Below are positions 33,081 through 40,875 of a DNA stretch of 52,955 bases, piece after piece (position 1 is the stretch's first letter; every line of letters starts with the position of its first letter). Both the position numbers and the translations under genes were made by a program. Source of the stretch: SHLJ01 sp041618535 (GTDB lineage Bacteria > Bacteroidota > Bacteroidia > Flavobacteriales > Flavobacteriaceae); NCBI GenBank assembly GCA_041618535.1, contig JBFKFP010000003.1, forward strand, positions 1 through 52,955, in the 5' to 3' direction. The notes beneath the pieces are model-generated. The model saw only the letters and a list, made by a program, of their open reading frames with translations, did not search any database and was not told where the DNA came from.

Positions 33081-33620
33081 ATGAAGAAAGTGATTTCATT
33101 CTTGCTGATGGCTGTTCTTGCACTCCTAATTCTAACAAGGGTAAAAATGAATGTGAATAATCCTGATTTTCTCGATGTGCATCTGTTAAAGATCGAATCA
33201 TATATCGAAAAGGGGGAATCGATCGATCCTGAAGTGTCAAAAGTTAATGTGGCCTGGCATCTGTATCATAGTTTACTAACGATCAAACAGATCTATATTG
33301 CCCTCGAAAAATCAGATCCGGATCAGTTCAATTCAAGTGTAAGCGTTTTAAGAACGCTCTCACTTACAGGCAATTATATTCCAAGGGGCCGTGCCCAATC
33401 ACCCACATCCGTCCGCCCTCCTGATGACCTCACAAAACAGGACGTCCAAGATTTACTTGAAATCACCAAAAATCTGGCCAGTCAATTTAAAAGTCTTGAT
33501 GAAGGCTCATACTTTGATCACCCTTATTTCGGACATCTGGACCGTTCGCATGCCATGCGCTTTTTACAGGTGCATACCAACCATCATCTGAAAATTGTAA
33601 AAGATATCCTGCAGCAATAA
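33081..33620 (+). CDS. DUF1569/DinB-superfamily protein with N-terminal anchor
   Basis: A 179-residue protein. The first about 20 residues form a signal anchor (KKVISFLLMAVLALLIL), followed by a helical-bundle domain. Its His residues are placed like the metal site of DinB-type four-helix proteins: NVAWHLYHSLL near residue 58 and LQVHTNHHLKIVKD near the end. Members are poorly characterised metal-dependent enzymes, some thiol-transfer related. The membrane anchor places the domain outside the cytoplasm, which is unusual for this group. It ends at a strong bidirectional terminator facing rpmA. Confidence 0.75.
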   Translation: MKKVISFLLMAVLALLILTRVKMNVNNPDFLDVHLLKIESYIEKGESIDPEVSKVNVAWHLYHSLLTIKQIYIALEKSDPDQFNSSVSVLRTLSLTGNYIPRGRAQSPTSVRPPDDLTKQDVQDLLEITKNLASQFKSLDEGSYFDHPYFGHLDRSHAMRFLQVHTNHHLKIVKDILQQ

Positions 33621-33652
33621 AAAAACCCCGGCCAACTGGCCGGGGTTATATT
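33621..33652. terminator. Bidirectional terminator between the DUF1569-like gene and rpmA
   Basis: 8-bp stem CCCCGGCC / GGCCGGGG (33626-33633 with 33638-33645), loop AACT, with an A-run before and a T-rich run after. Confidence 0.85.
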
Positions 33653-33668
33653 TTTTAAGCTTCAAATA

Positions 33669-33929
33669 TTATGCGTCATGTGGTACCACAGAGACATATG
33701 ATTTTCCGCCTTTTTTCTTTTCAAACTTAACAGTACCATCAATTTTGGCGTGTAATGTATGGTCCTTTCCGGCATAGACATTCTCACCGGGATTATGGGC
33801 AGTGCCTCTTTGACGGACAATAATATTACCCGCTACTGCAGCTTGTCCTCCAAAAATTTTCACACCCAGGCGTTTCGATTCCGATTCTCTACCGTTCTTC
33901 GAACTTCCTACTCCTTTTTTATGTGCCAT
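33669..33929 (-). CDS. rpmA: 50S ribosomal protein L27 (bL27)
   Basis: An 86-residue large-subunit protein whose N-terminal arm reaches the peptidyl-transferase centre. The start MAHKKGVGSSKNGRESESKR and the core IIVRQRGTAHNPGENVYAGK are diagnostic. The N-terminus begins directly with AHKKG and has no cleavable extension as in Firmicutes. It follows rplU by 21 bp in the usual L21-L27 operon. Confidence 0.97.
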   Translation of the reverse strand: MAHKKGVGSSKNGRESESKRLGVKIFGGQAAVAGNIIVRQRGTAHNPGENVYAGKDHTLHAKIDGTVKFEKKKGGKSYVSVVPHDA

Positions 33930-33950
33930 GACAAATGGGTTTTAATTCAA

Positions 33951-34499
33951 TTATTTACTCAACGCTGCTATCAGGTCAGCTTTTTTCATAGATGAGTATC
34001 CGGTGATACCTTGTTCCTTGGCCATTGCCTTCAATTCGGCAACAGTCATGCTGCTCAGGTCTGCTGAAGCTTTGGCCTCAACTTCCTTTTGCGGTTTAGC
34101 TTGTGCTTTTGGCTTTGGCTCAGCCTTCGGCGTTGCTTCTGCTTTTGGCTTTGCTTCTGCTTTTGGCTTGGCTGCTTTCTTGGCTCCTGTGGCCACGATG
34201 TTCTCGATCTGGATTTCGGTCAAGGCCTGGCGATGACCGTTCTTCACCTTATAACCTTTCCTTCGTTTCTTTTTGAAGACAATTACTTTATCGCCTTTTA
34301 AATGTCTCAAGACTTTTGCTCCTACCTGAGCACCGTCTATAGCCGGGGCGCCAACAGTGAATTTGTCACCATCACCCAAAAGAAGAACATTATCGAAAGC
34401 CACTTTCTTGCCTTCTTCTTCCTTCAGACGATGAACAAACACCTTCTGGTCTTTCTCAACTTTGAATTGTTGCCCTGCTATTTCTACAATTGCGTACAT
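33951..34499 (-). CDS. rplU: 50S ribosomal protein L21 (bL21) with C-terminal SAP/Rho_N-like extension
   Basis: A 182-residue protein. Residues 1-103 are ordinary bL21 (MYAIVEIAGQQFKVEKDQK, VIVFKKKRRKGYKVKNGHRQ). After that come a Lys/Pro/Ala repeat linker (about 107-145, KPKAEA-type units) and a helical C-terminal module (about 148-182, LSSMTVAELKAMAKEQGITG then MKKADLIAALS). That module resembles a Rho_N/SAP nucleic-acid-binding fold. It is about 80 residues longer than typical L21. The extension is likely exposed on the ribosome surface and may bind RNA. Confidence 0.93.
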   Translation of the reverse strand: MYAIVEIAGQQFKVEKDQKVFVHRLKEEEGKKVAFDNVLLLGDGDKFTVGAPAIDGAQVGAKVLRHLKGDKVIVFKKKRRKGYKVKNGHRQALTEIQIENIVATGAKKAAKPKAEAKPKAEATPKAEPKPKAQAKPQKEVEAKASADLSSMTVAELKAMAKEQGITGYSSMKKADLIAALSK

Positions 34500-34558
34500 A
34501 ATAGCTTGTTGTTATAATTCTGATTGTAATTTGTAAAACCTTCTTTCGAAGGCGGGTG

Positions 34559-34566
34559 CAAATATA
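34559..34566 (-). promoter_or_regulatory. -7 promoter box for rplU-rpmA
   Basis: The minus strand reads TATATTTG, a perfect TAnnTTTG match, with about a 55-nt leader before the rplU ATG. Confidence 0.6.
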
Positions 34567-34654
34567 CTAGTAATTCCTTAAACTACAAATGTTTTACAAG
34601 TTGAAAATGATGTTATTTTAATCCTAATTTCAAGGCAACTTCACCGAGGTTTGT

Positions 34655-34662
34655 TATTTTTG
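34655..34662 (+). promoter_or_regulatory. -7 promoter box for the M16 protease operon
   Basis: The plus strand reads TATTTTTG, a perfect TAnnTTTG match, 64 nt before the ATG at 34727. Confidence 0.55.
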
Positions 34663-34726
34663 TATTCGCTCAAGGAGTCGCTGCTATTGACTCTTATTCA
34701 ACAATAAATATTTAAACTTAAAATTT

Positions 34727-36043
34727 ATGAAGACCAGATTTATATCCCTCTTAATTCTGAGTTTGGCCATTGCTATGTCTTATGCCCAGCAGGTTGATTT
34801 CGAAGAGTATGATTTAGAAAATGGCATGCATGTCATCCTTCACCAGGACAATACGGCCCCGGTTGTAACGGTAGCTGTGTCTTACCATGTAGGCGCTAAA
34901 GATGAGAACCCGGAACGAACAGGCTTTGCCCACTTCTTTGAGCATCTGCTCTTTGAAGGAACAAAGAATATTGAACGTGGCAAATGGTTCGAAATAGTTA
35001 GTTCGAACGGTGGAAGCAACAATGCGACCACGAACGATGATCGCACATATTATTATGAGGTATTCCCATCAAATAATGTTGAGTTAGGCCTGTGGATGGA
35101 GTCTGAAAGGTTGCTGCATCCCGTGATCAATCAAATTGGCGTCGACACGCAGAACGAGGTAGTAAAGGAGGAAAAAAGGCTTCGGGTCGATAATTCACCT
35201 TATGGCAAATTCCTTGAGAACATCAAGAAAAACATATTCAAAAAACATCCTTACCGGTGGACCACCATCGGGAAAATGGAACACCTTGATGCTGCTACCC
35301 TCGAAGAATTCCAGGCATTTAATAAAAAATTCTATGTGCCGAATAATGCTGTACTGGTGGTTGCCGGAGACATCAATCCATCTGAGGTGAAAAAGATGAT
35401 CAAAGATTACTTTGGTCCGATCCCGCGAGGTGCTGATATAGCCCGTAATTTTCCCAAGGAGGATCCTATAACTGAAACCATGTTTGCCAAGGCTTACGAT
35501 CCGAATATTCGAATTCCGGCTATCATGGCTGCATATCGCACGCCTTCTTTCAAGGAAAGGGATTCCTATGTGCTCAATATGATATCCAATTACCTGAGCA
35601 GCGGAAAATCTTCGAAACTTTACAAGAAATTGGTTGATGAAAAGAAAATGGCCCTGCAGGCCGGAGCTATCAATCTGAGCCAGGAAGATTATGGAACCTA
35701 TGTGGTCTTTGGACTACCACTTGGGGATATCAGCCTTGATGATCTCCTTGCCGAGATGGATGAGGAAATCATGAAAATACAGCAAGAGCTGATCTCTGAA
35801 AGAGATTATGAAAAACTTCAGAACAAGTTCGAAAATCAGTTTGTCAATTCCAATGCGAGTATACAGGGGATTGCCGGATCATTGGCCAATTATTATCTCC
35901 TTTACGGAGATACAAACCTGATAAATACTGAAATCGATATTTACAGATCGATCACCCGTGAAGAGATCAGGGATGTTGCCAAAAAATATCTCAACCCCAG
36001 TCAGAGACTGATTTTAGAATACTTACCAGAAACAAAAGAATAA
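34727..36043 (+). CDS. M16 family zinc metalloprotease (catalytic subunit)
   Basis: A 438-residue periplasmic or surface peptidase. The signal peptide is about residues 1-20 (ends SYAQQ). The inverted zinc motif HFFEH lies at residues 69-73 (FAHFFEHLLFEGT), with the downstream Glu in NEVVKEEKRLR. It matches the short two-domain bacterial M16 type that works as a heterodimer with an inactive partner, encoded 17 bp downstream. It likely degrades small peptides in the cell envelope. Confidence 0.93.
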   Translation: MKTRFISLLILSLAIAMSYAQQVDFEEYDLENGMHVILHQDNTAPVVTVAVSYHVGAKDENPERTGFAHFFEHLLFEGTKNIERGKWFEIVSSNGGSNNATTNDDRTYYYEVFPSNNVELGLWMESERLLHPVINQIGVDTQNEVVKEEKRLRVDNSPYGKFLENIKKNIFKKHPYRWTTIGKMEHLDAATLEEFQAFNKKFYVPNNAVLVVAGDINPSEVKKMIKDYFGPIPRGADIARNFPKEDPITETMFAKAYDPNIRIPAIMAAYRTPSFKERDSYVLNMISNYLSSGKSSKLYKKLVDEKKMALQAGAINLSQEDYGTYVVFGLPLGDISLDDLLAEMDEEIMKIQQELISERDYEKLQNKFENQFVNSNASIQGIAGSLANYYLLYGDTNLINTEIDIYRSITREEIRDVAKKYLNPSQRLILEYLPETKE

Positions 36044-36060
36044 CATACAGAATTGAAGAT

Positions 36061-38133
36061 ATGAGAACGATATTATTATACATTTTGACCGTTTTTTTTG
36101 TAGGTGCCGGCAATGCCCAGGTAGACAGGTCGAAGCAACCCGAGCCTGGTCCTGCGCCAAAAATCCAACTTCAGAAACCGGTAGAATTCAAATTGAATAA
36201 CGGGCTTACCGTTATGGTAGTTGAGAATCACAAATTACCGCGGGTTTCATTCAATCTGACCGTCGACAATGTCCCTGCCATAGAGGATGAAAAGTCTGGG
36301 GTTTCCAGCTTCCTCGGGGCCATGCTCGGTAATGGGACCACCAATATCCCCAAGGATGATTTCAATGAGGAAATCGACTTCCTTGGAGCAAATCTGAATT
36401 TCGGATCGAGCGGCGGATTTGCCAGCGGGCTGTCCAAATATTCCGGACGAATTCTGGAATTGATGGCCGATGCTGCTATTAATCCTCTTTTGGTCCAGGA
36501 TGAGTTTGAAAAAGAAAAGGAAAGACAACTTGAAGGTTTAAAGAGTACCGAGAAAAGCGTTGATGCTGTAGCAGGAAGAGTTGGCCGCGCACTTGTTTAT
36601 GGAACACAACATCCTTATGGTGAATACGTGTCTGAAGAAACTTTGAATAACATTAGCCTGTTGGACGTAAAGGCGTTTTATACAGAACGGTTTAATCCGG
36701 GAAACGCTTACCTGGTGGTTATCGGTGATGTAAACGTTGAGGACATCAGGCCGAAAATAGAAAATACTTTCGGTCTTTGGGTTAGCGGGAAAAGCCTGGA
36801 GATCAGCGTTCCGGGTGCGAGTCCTGATGTACAGTACACACAGATCAATTTTGTGGATATGCCCAATGCGGTGCAGTCTAATATCTCATTATCCCACACG
36901 GCGAAGTTGAAAATGAGCGATCCCGACTATCACGCCTTGCTTATCGCGAATAAAATTCTGGGTGGCGGATTTAACAGTTATCTCAACATGAATCTTAGGG
37001 AGGAGCACGGATATACCTATGGAGCCCGTTCAAACCTCGGTGCAGATCAGTATGTTTCCCGATTTACTGCGGGTGCAGCGGTGCGAAACATGGTTACCGA
37101 TAGCGCTGTGGTTGAGATCCTCAAAGAAGTGAACCGGATCAGGAATGAAGCCGTTACCGCAGAAGCCCTGGCAAATGCCAAGGCCAAATATACAGGTGAT
37201 TTTGTACTTGCCCTTGAACGTCCGCAAACTCTTGCACAATATGCGCTGAATATCAAGATAAACGATTTACCGGAGGACTTTTATTCCACTTATCTTGAGA
37301 AGATTAATGCTGTTACAATAGAAGATGTGAAACGTGTAGCCAATAAATATTTTAAACCCGAGAATGCGCGTATCATTGTTGTCGGAAAGGGGAGTGAAGT
37401 TCTTGAGAATCTCGAAAAAACTGGTATCCCTGTCAAATTTTATGACACTTTCGCCAATCAGGTGGAACGACCTGAATTTTCAAAACCCATCCCGGAAGGG
37501 GTTAATGCCATGAGCATTCTCGATATGTACATCAAGGCTGTAGGTGGAAAAGAAAAACTGGAAACGGTAAACACCATGAATGCTTCTGCCAATGTCACTA
37601 TAGAAGGAGTACCCATGACTCTGGCAGCAGAAATGAAATATATGACCCCAAACAAAGAATCTATGGAGATGAGCGTTGAGAATATGGGTGTGATCATGAA
37701 ACAGAAGTTTAATGGTGAAGCGGGTTATATGGAGCAGCAGGGAATGAAACGGCCGTTGAGTGAGGATGAGCTTGCGGATAAAAAAGCCGAGAGGGTTATT
37801 TTCCCTGAATTGCATTACACCGAAGATCAGGTGACACTGGAAGCTTTGACAAGTCTGGAGGGGAAAGATGCCTATAAACTAAAAGTTACTGTTAATGGTG
37901 ATTCCAGTTTCAGGTACTACGATGCTGTATCTGGCCTTTTAATCCAGGCCGAAAAAGAAGTTGAAGCCCAGGGACAGACGATGACCTCTGTATCTAAATA
38001 TTCGAATTATTCTGAGGTGGGCGGCGTGAAATTCCCCTATTATATCAGTATTAAATCCGGGCCTCAGACCATAGTTATGAACTTTACAAACGTAAAGGTC
38101 AATGAAGGAGTTATTGACACCGATTTCGACTGA
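36061..38133 (+). CDS. M16 family protein, non-catalytic partner with extra C-terminal domain
   Basis: A 690-residue secreted protein (signal peptide about residues 1-20). The two M16 domains cover about 35-480, but the HxxEH zinc site is missing: the equivalent stretch reads SSFLGAMLGNGT. The substrate-binding RxxxGYTY type motif is kept (LREEHGYTYGAR), as expected for the inactive subunit of an M16 pair. Residues about 505-690 form a beta-rich domain (MSILDMYIKAVGGKEKLETV onward) resembling LolA/LolB-like lipid-binding folds. It is co-transcribed with the catalytic gene. Confidence 0.9.
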   Translation: MRTILLYILTVFFVGAGNAQVDRSKQPEPGPAPKIQLQKPVEFKLNNGLTVMVVENHKLPRVSFNLTVDNVPAIEDEKSGVSSFLGAMLGNGTTNIPKDDFNEEIDFLGANLNFGSSGGFASGLSKYSGRILELMADAAINPLLVQDEFEKEKERQLEGLKSTEKSVDAVAGRVGRALVYGTQHPYGEYVSEETLNNISLLDVKAFYTERFNPGNAYLVVIGDVNVEDIRPKIENTFGLWVSGKSLEISVPGASPDVQYTQINFVDMPNAVQSNISLSHTAKLKMSDPDYHALLIANKILGGGFNSYLNMNLREEHGYTYGARSNLGADQYVSRFTAGAAVRNMVTDSAVVEILKEVNRIRNEAVTAEALANAKAKYTGDFVLALERPQTLAQYALNIKINDLPEDFYSTYLEKINAVTIEDVKRVANKYFKPENARIIVVGKGSEVLENLEKTGIPVKFYDTFANQVERPEFSKPIPEGVNAMSILDMYIKAVGGKEKLETVNTMNASANVTIEGVPMTLAAEMKYMTPNKESMEMSVENMGVIMKQKFNGEAGYMEQQGMKRPLSEDELADKKAERVIFPELHYTEDQVTLEALTSLEGKDAYKLKVTVNGDSSFRYYDAVSGLLIQAEKEVEAQGQTMTSVSKYSNYSEVGGVKFPYYISIKSGPQTIVMNFTNVKVNEGVIDTDFD

Positions 38134-38156
38134 ATTTAAACCCTTATAAAAATTTT

Positions 38157-38187
38157 AACCCGGGACTTCGCTTCCGGGTTTATTTTT
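38157..38187 (+). terminator. Terminator after the M16 operon
   Basis: Stem AACCCGG / CCGGGTT (38157-38163 with 38174-38180) with two further closing pairs, followed by TATTTTTT. It overlaps the convergent EamA stop. Confidence 0.7.
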
Positions 38188-39058
38188 TCCTGTTAGATAG
38201 GTAAACCCCGAGGAAGATGAATATGGTGGCCAGCCCTTGCCTGAAACTAAATTTCTCTCCATCAAGCAAACCCCAGAAAAGGGCCACAACAGTTATAAGA
38301 TAAGTTACAGAAGACGCGAAAACAGGTGTTGATATCTGAATTAATTTATTAAAAAGCACCTTGGCCAGTGCTGTTCCAAAGATGGCAAGGAGAAAGATAT
38401 AGCCAAGTGATTCCCAGAACAGACTGCCTTCTAATGTTGTTGTCGAGAAGAATCCGCTAAGAATCAACATCAGCAGGCCGGGAATAATTATTGAAGCAAA
38501 ATTACCAGTGGCAATGGCAATAGCAGGAACGTCCTGAAGATATCGCTTTATGACATTCACATTGAATGAGTAGCACAGTGTGGCCATCAATACGAAGCCT
38601 GCAAAATAATAGTTTTGATCAGGATTGAGCTGGGCGCCGGAGATAATGAGGATCACTGTTCCAATTAGCCCTATGATAACCCCCGTAAACTGTCGTCTTG
38701 AACAATGAATTTTGAAAACCGCCAGTCCTACTATAATGGTATTTAAGGGAACCAGTGAGTTCAATATGGATGCTATCGCGCTGTCTATTTCTTCTATGGC
38801 AAAGGCAAAAAAAGTAGCCGGAAAAAATGTGCCTATGAAGCCTGTCAGGATAACCCATGGCCATTGGCGCTTATTTATCCATTTCAGACTGTAATATCCT
38901 GCCGCCAGAATGATGAGGGATGTCAGGACAATTCTTAAACTGGCCACCTGGAGCGGACTGAAACCCAGTAACCCTTTCTTCATAAGTATAAAGGAACTTC
39001 CCCAGATAAAGGCAAGGAGTCCGAGAAAAATCCATTTTGTCTGTCGCAGCTGAGCCAT
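38180..39058 (-). CDS. EamA/DMT family exporter
   Basis: A 292-residue, ten-helix inner-membrane transporter with two EamA repeats: about residues 8-140, with LLAFIWGSSFILMKKGLLGFSP, and about 150-290, with LLDGEKFSFRQGLATIFIFLG at the end. It is clearly different in sequence from the copy at 11 kb. The substrate is unknown. It is divergent from the HMA lipoprotein gene. Confidence 0.9.
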   Translation of the reverse strand: MAQLRQTKWIFLGLLAFIWGSSFILMKKGLLGFSPLQVASLRIVLTSLIILAAGYYSLKWINKRQWPWVILTGFIGTFFPATFFAFAIEEIDSAIASILNSLVPLNTIIVGLAVFKIHCSRRQFTGVIIGLIGTVILIISGAQLNPDQNYYFAGFVLMATLCYSFNVNVIKRYLQDVPAIAIATGNFASIIIPGLLMLILSGFFSTTTLEGSLFWESLGYIFLLAIFGTALAKVLFNKLIQISTPVFASSVTYLITVVALFWGLLDGEKFSFRQGLATIFIFLGVYLSNRKK

Positions 39059-39112
39059 TAGAAACCCCTTCAGAATTCATAATAAACAGGCGCAAATAAC
39101 AGTTATTATTAG

Positions 39113-39120
39113 TAATTTTG
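39113..39120 (+). promoter_or_regulatory. -7 promoter box for the HMA lipoprotein gene
   Basis: The plus strand reads TAATTTTG, a perfect TAnnTTTG match, 24 nt before the ATG at 39145. Confidence 0.6.
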
Positions 39121-39144
39121 TGCCGAAATCAATACTATTTATTT

Positions 39145-39642
39145 ATGAAGACATTTAAAAATATTCTTGTTGTTCTGGTAATGATAAGCCTGGTTTTCGC
39201 CTGTAAGAATGAAACGGAACCGGGGGTTAAGACCATCGCAGTTGAAACCAGTGACCAGGAAAAGGAATTAGACCCCAACGCCACCTATGCAAAGGCAGAG
39301 TTTATGATTGAGGGCATGTCCTGTGCTGTAGGATGCGCGAAAAAGATAGAAGGGAACCTGGCAAAAATGGATGGTGTTAAATCTGCTACGGTTGATTTCG
39401 ACAGAAAGCTCGCTATGGTTGAATACGATGAAGCCAAGGTCAGCACGGCAAATTTGGAGGAAACCGTAAGGAGCAGCGGTGAGGTCTACACGGCAAAGGA
39501 ATTTAAAACTGTTGATTCTTTCGAAGCTAAAAAAGAATGCGACCCGAACTGTGAAAAGGCTTGTTGTGATGGAAAAACAAAAGCTGAGAAGAAGGCTTGT
39601 TCAGAAGACTGTAAGAAAGCCTGCTGTGCTTCCAAAGCTTAA
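39145..39642 (+). CDS. Cys-rich lipoprotein with heavy-metal-associated (HMA) domain
   Basis: A 165-residue envelope lipoprotein from ATG 39145. The signal peptide ends in lipobox LVFAC (Cys20). An HMA domain spans about residues 50-115, with EGMSCAVGCAKKIEG in place of the usual GMxCxxC, so the metal cysteines are C60 and C64 (CxxxC). The tail has two copies of C-x3-C-x3-CC, at 132/136/140/141 and 152/156/160/161, exactly 20 residues apart. That spacing lines cysteines along one face of a helix. It is likely a copper or other soft-metal binder or sensor. The partner is unknown. It ends at a hairpin terminator. Confidence 0.88.
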   Translation: MKTFKNILVVLVMISLVFACKNETEPGVKTIAVETSDQEKELDPNATYAKAEFMIEGMSCAVGCAKKIEGNLAKMDGVKSATVDFDRKLAMVEYDEAKVSTANLEETVRSSGEVYTAKEFKTVDSFEAKKECDPNCEKACCDGKTKAEKKACSEDCKKACCASKA

Positions 39643-39666
39643 GATAAAACATAAAACAATTTACAA

Positions 39667-39693
39667 ACCACGCTCAATTGAGCGTGGTTTTTC
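39667..39693. terminator. Terminator after the HMA lipoprotein gene
   Basis: 9-bp stem ACCACGCTC / GAGCGTGGT (39667-39675 with 39680-39688), loop AATT, then TTTTTC. Confidence 0.85.
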
Positions 39694-39694
39694 T

Positions 39695-40228
39695 TTAAAA
39701 TCTATACCCGACAAATAATCCACCCCTGAAATAGGCTTCCCGACCGGGATTTCCGCCCAGTGACCGACTAACCCCAACGAGGATTTCAAATACAAATCCA
39801 TTGGAATTTACCCACTTCTTACCCAACGACATGCCTAAAGAGAAATCGGTGTAGTTCTCTTTATCATTAAAATCATCGAACATCGTTGTCTCCTCACCAG
39901 TTGCGAGTTTTCCAAAGCCTTCTACAAAAAATCCCTTGGCACCATAATCTTGCCTGTTAAAAAAATACATGCGGTAAAAAGGTGATAGAGAAAAGTTTTC
40001 CGGATACTCATTATCGCTATCCAAGTTAACCAGTAGGGAAATTCCCATCCCCGAATTTTTATTTCCAACGTATTCATAGGTGCCTTCCAGGATGGTACCT
40101 GCGATAAGTTTTATTCCGTCCAGGCGGAGTTCATTATCATTTTCGAGGCGGTTTTCTAAATTCTCCTGATTTTGAGAGAAGGCCGAGGAACAAAGACAAT
40201 AAAGGGCAATAAAAAAGAAAGATCTCAT
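39695..40228 (-). CDS. Small outer-membrane beta-barrel protein (DUF3575-like)
   Basis: A 177-residue protein with a signal peptide (about 1-19, ends SAFSQ) and alternating hydrophobic beta strands ending in Phe (GLFVGYRF). This is the profile of an eight-strand outer-membrane barrel. Segments such as SPFYRMYFFNR and GFFVEGFGKL resemble DUF3575-type proteins. The function is unknown. It stands 62 bp downstream of gldD on the same strand and may be a tail gene of that operon. Confidence 0.7.
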   Translation of the reverse strand: MRSFFFIALYCLCSSAFSQNQENLENRLENDNELRLDGIKLIAGTILEGTYEYVGNKNSGMGISLLVNLDSDNEYPENFSLSPFYRMYFFNRQDYGAKGFFVEGFGKLATGEETTMFDDFNDKENYTDFSLGMSLGKKWVNSNGFVFEILVGVSRSLGGNPGREAYFRGGLFVGYRF

Positions 40229-40290
40229 AAAGAATATCGATTTATTTTTATTGAGATGTCCATTCTTTAAAAAGGTTGCTTAATATGCAG

Positions 40291-40875
40291 CTATTTTTTA
40301 TTCCATTCTATGGTTTCCATGATATGGCGGATGTCATTCCTGAGGTAATACGCTGCCGGCAATATGGAATCATAATTGGGCTTGGCATAAAAATAAAGAG
40401 AGCCTGTTACAAAATGGTCGGTGCTGTCTGTTACATAAAATTGTGACTGGGACGCGGCATTCCCTCCAACTTCATAGAACATCCCATAAACCCTTTTTTC
40501 TTTATTAAAGAAGGGTTGTTCAATGATCTCGTCAGCCTTAATAGTGTGTTTTTGAGTCAGATTCTGGGCATCTCTCAACAACTCGTCCAGGTTCTTATCA
40601 ACTGCTTGGTAAGTGATATAAATGGTCCCCTTCAATTCAGAATATGAAATATCCATCCCTTTGGTCTTTCCGTCATTGGAGCTTTTTACAGGACTTATGC
40701 TTTCAGCAAGACGGTTGACTTCAAACTCAAACGGAAGATCAGGGTTCAGGGCATAATATTCCGGATTGGGATAATCCAACCTGAGAAAAGCTCTGGGTTT
40801 GGGCAAGACGTCCTCCCTGCATGAGTAACACATTATACCGACCAGTAAGAGGGACAGGGCTGTTCTGATAGTCAT
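40291..40875 (-). CDS. gldD: Gliding motility lipoprotein GldD
   Basis: A lipoprotein required for gliding and surface adhesin export in Flavobacterium. 194 residues: a signal peptide with lipobox MCYSC, then PKPRAFLRLDYPNPEY, YSELKGTIYITYQAV and GSLYFYAKPNYDSI. These are the conserved stretches of GldD. It overlaps gldE by four bases, in the mutY-ssb-gldE-gldD order known from Flavobacteriaceae. It implies the host carries gliding and T9SS machinery. Confidence 0.93.
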   Translation of the reverse strand: MTIRTALSLLLVGIMCYSCREDVLPKPRAFLRLDYPNPEYYALNPDLPFEFEVNRLAESISPVKSSNDGKTKGMDISYSELKGTIYITYQAVDKNLDELLRDAQNLTQKHTIKADEIIEQPFFNKEKRVYGMFYEVGGNAASQSQFYVTDSTDHFVTGSLYFYAKPNYDSILPAAYYLRNDIRHIMETIEWNKK

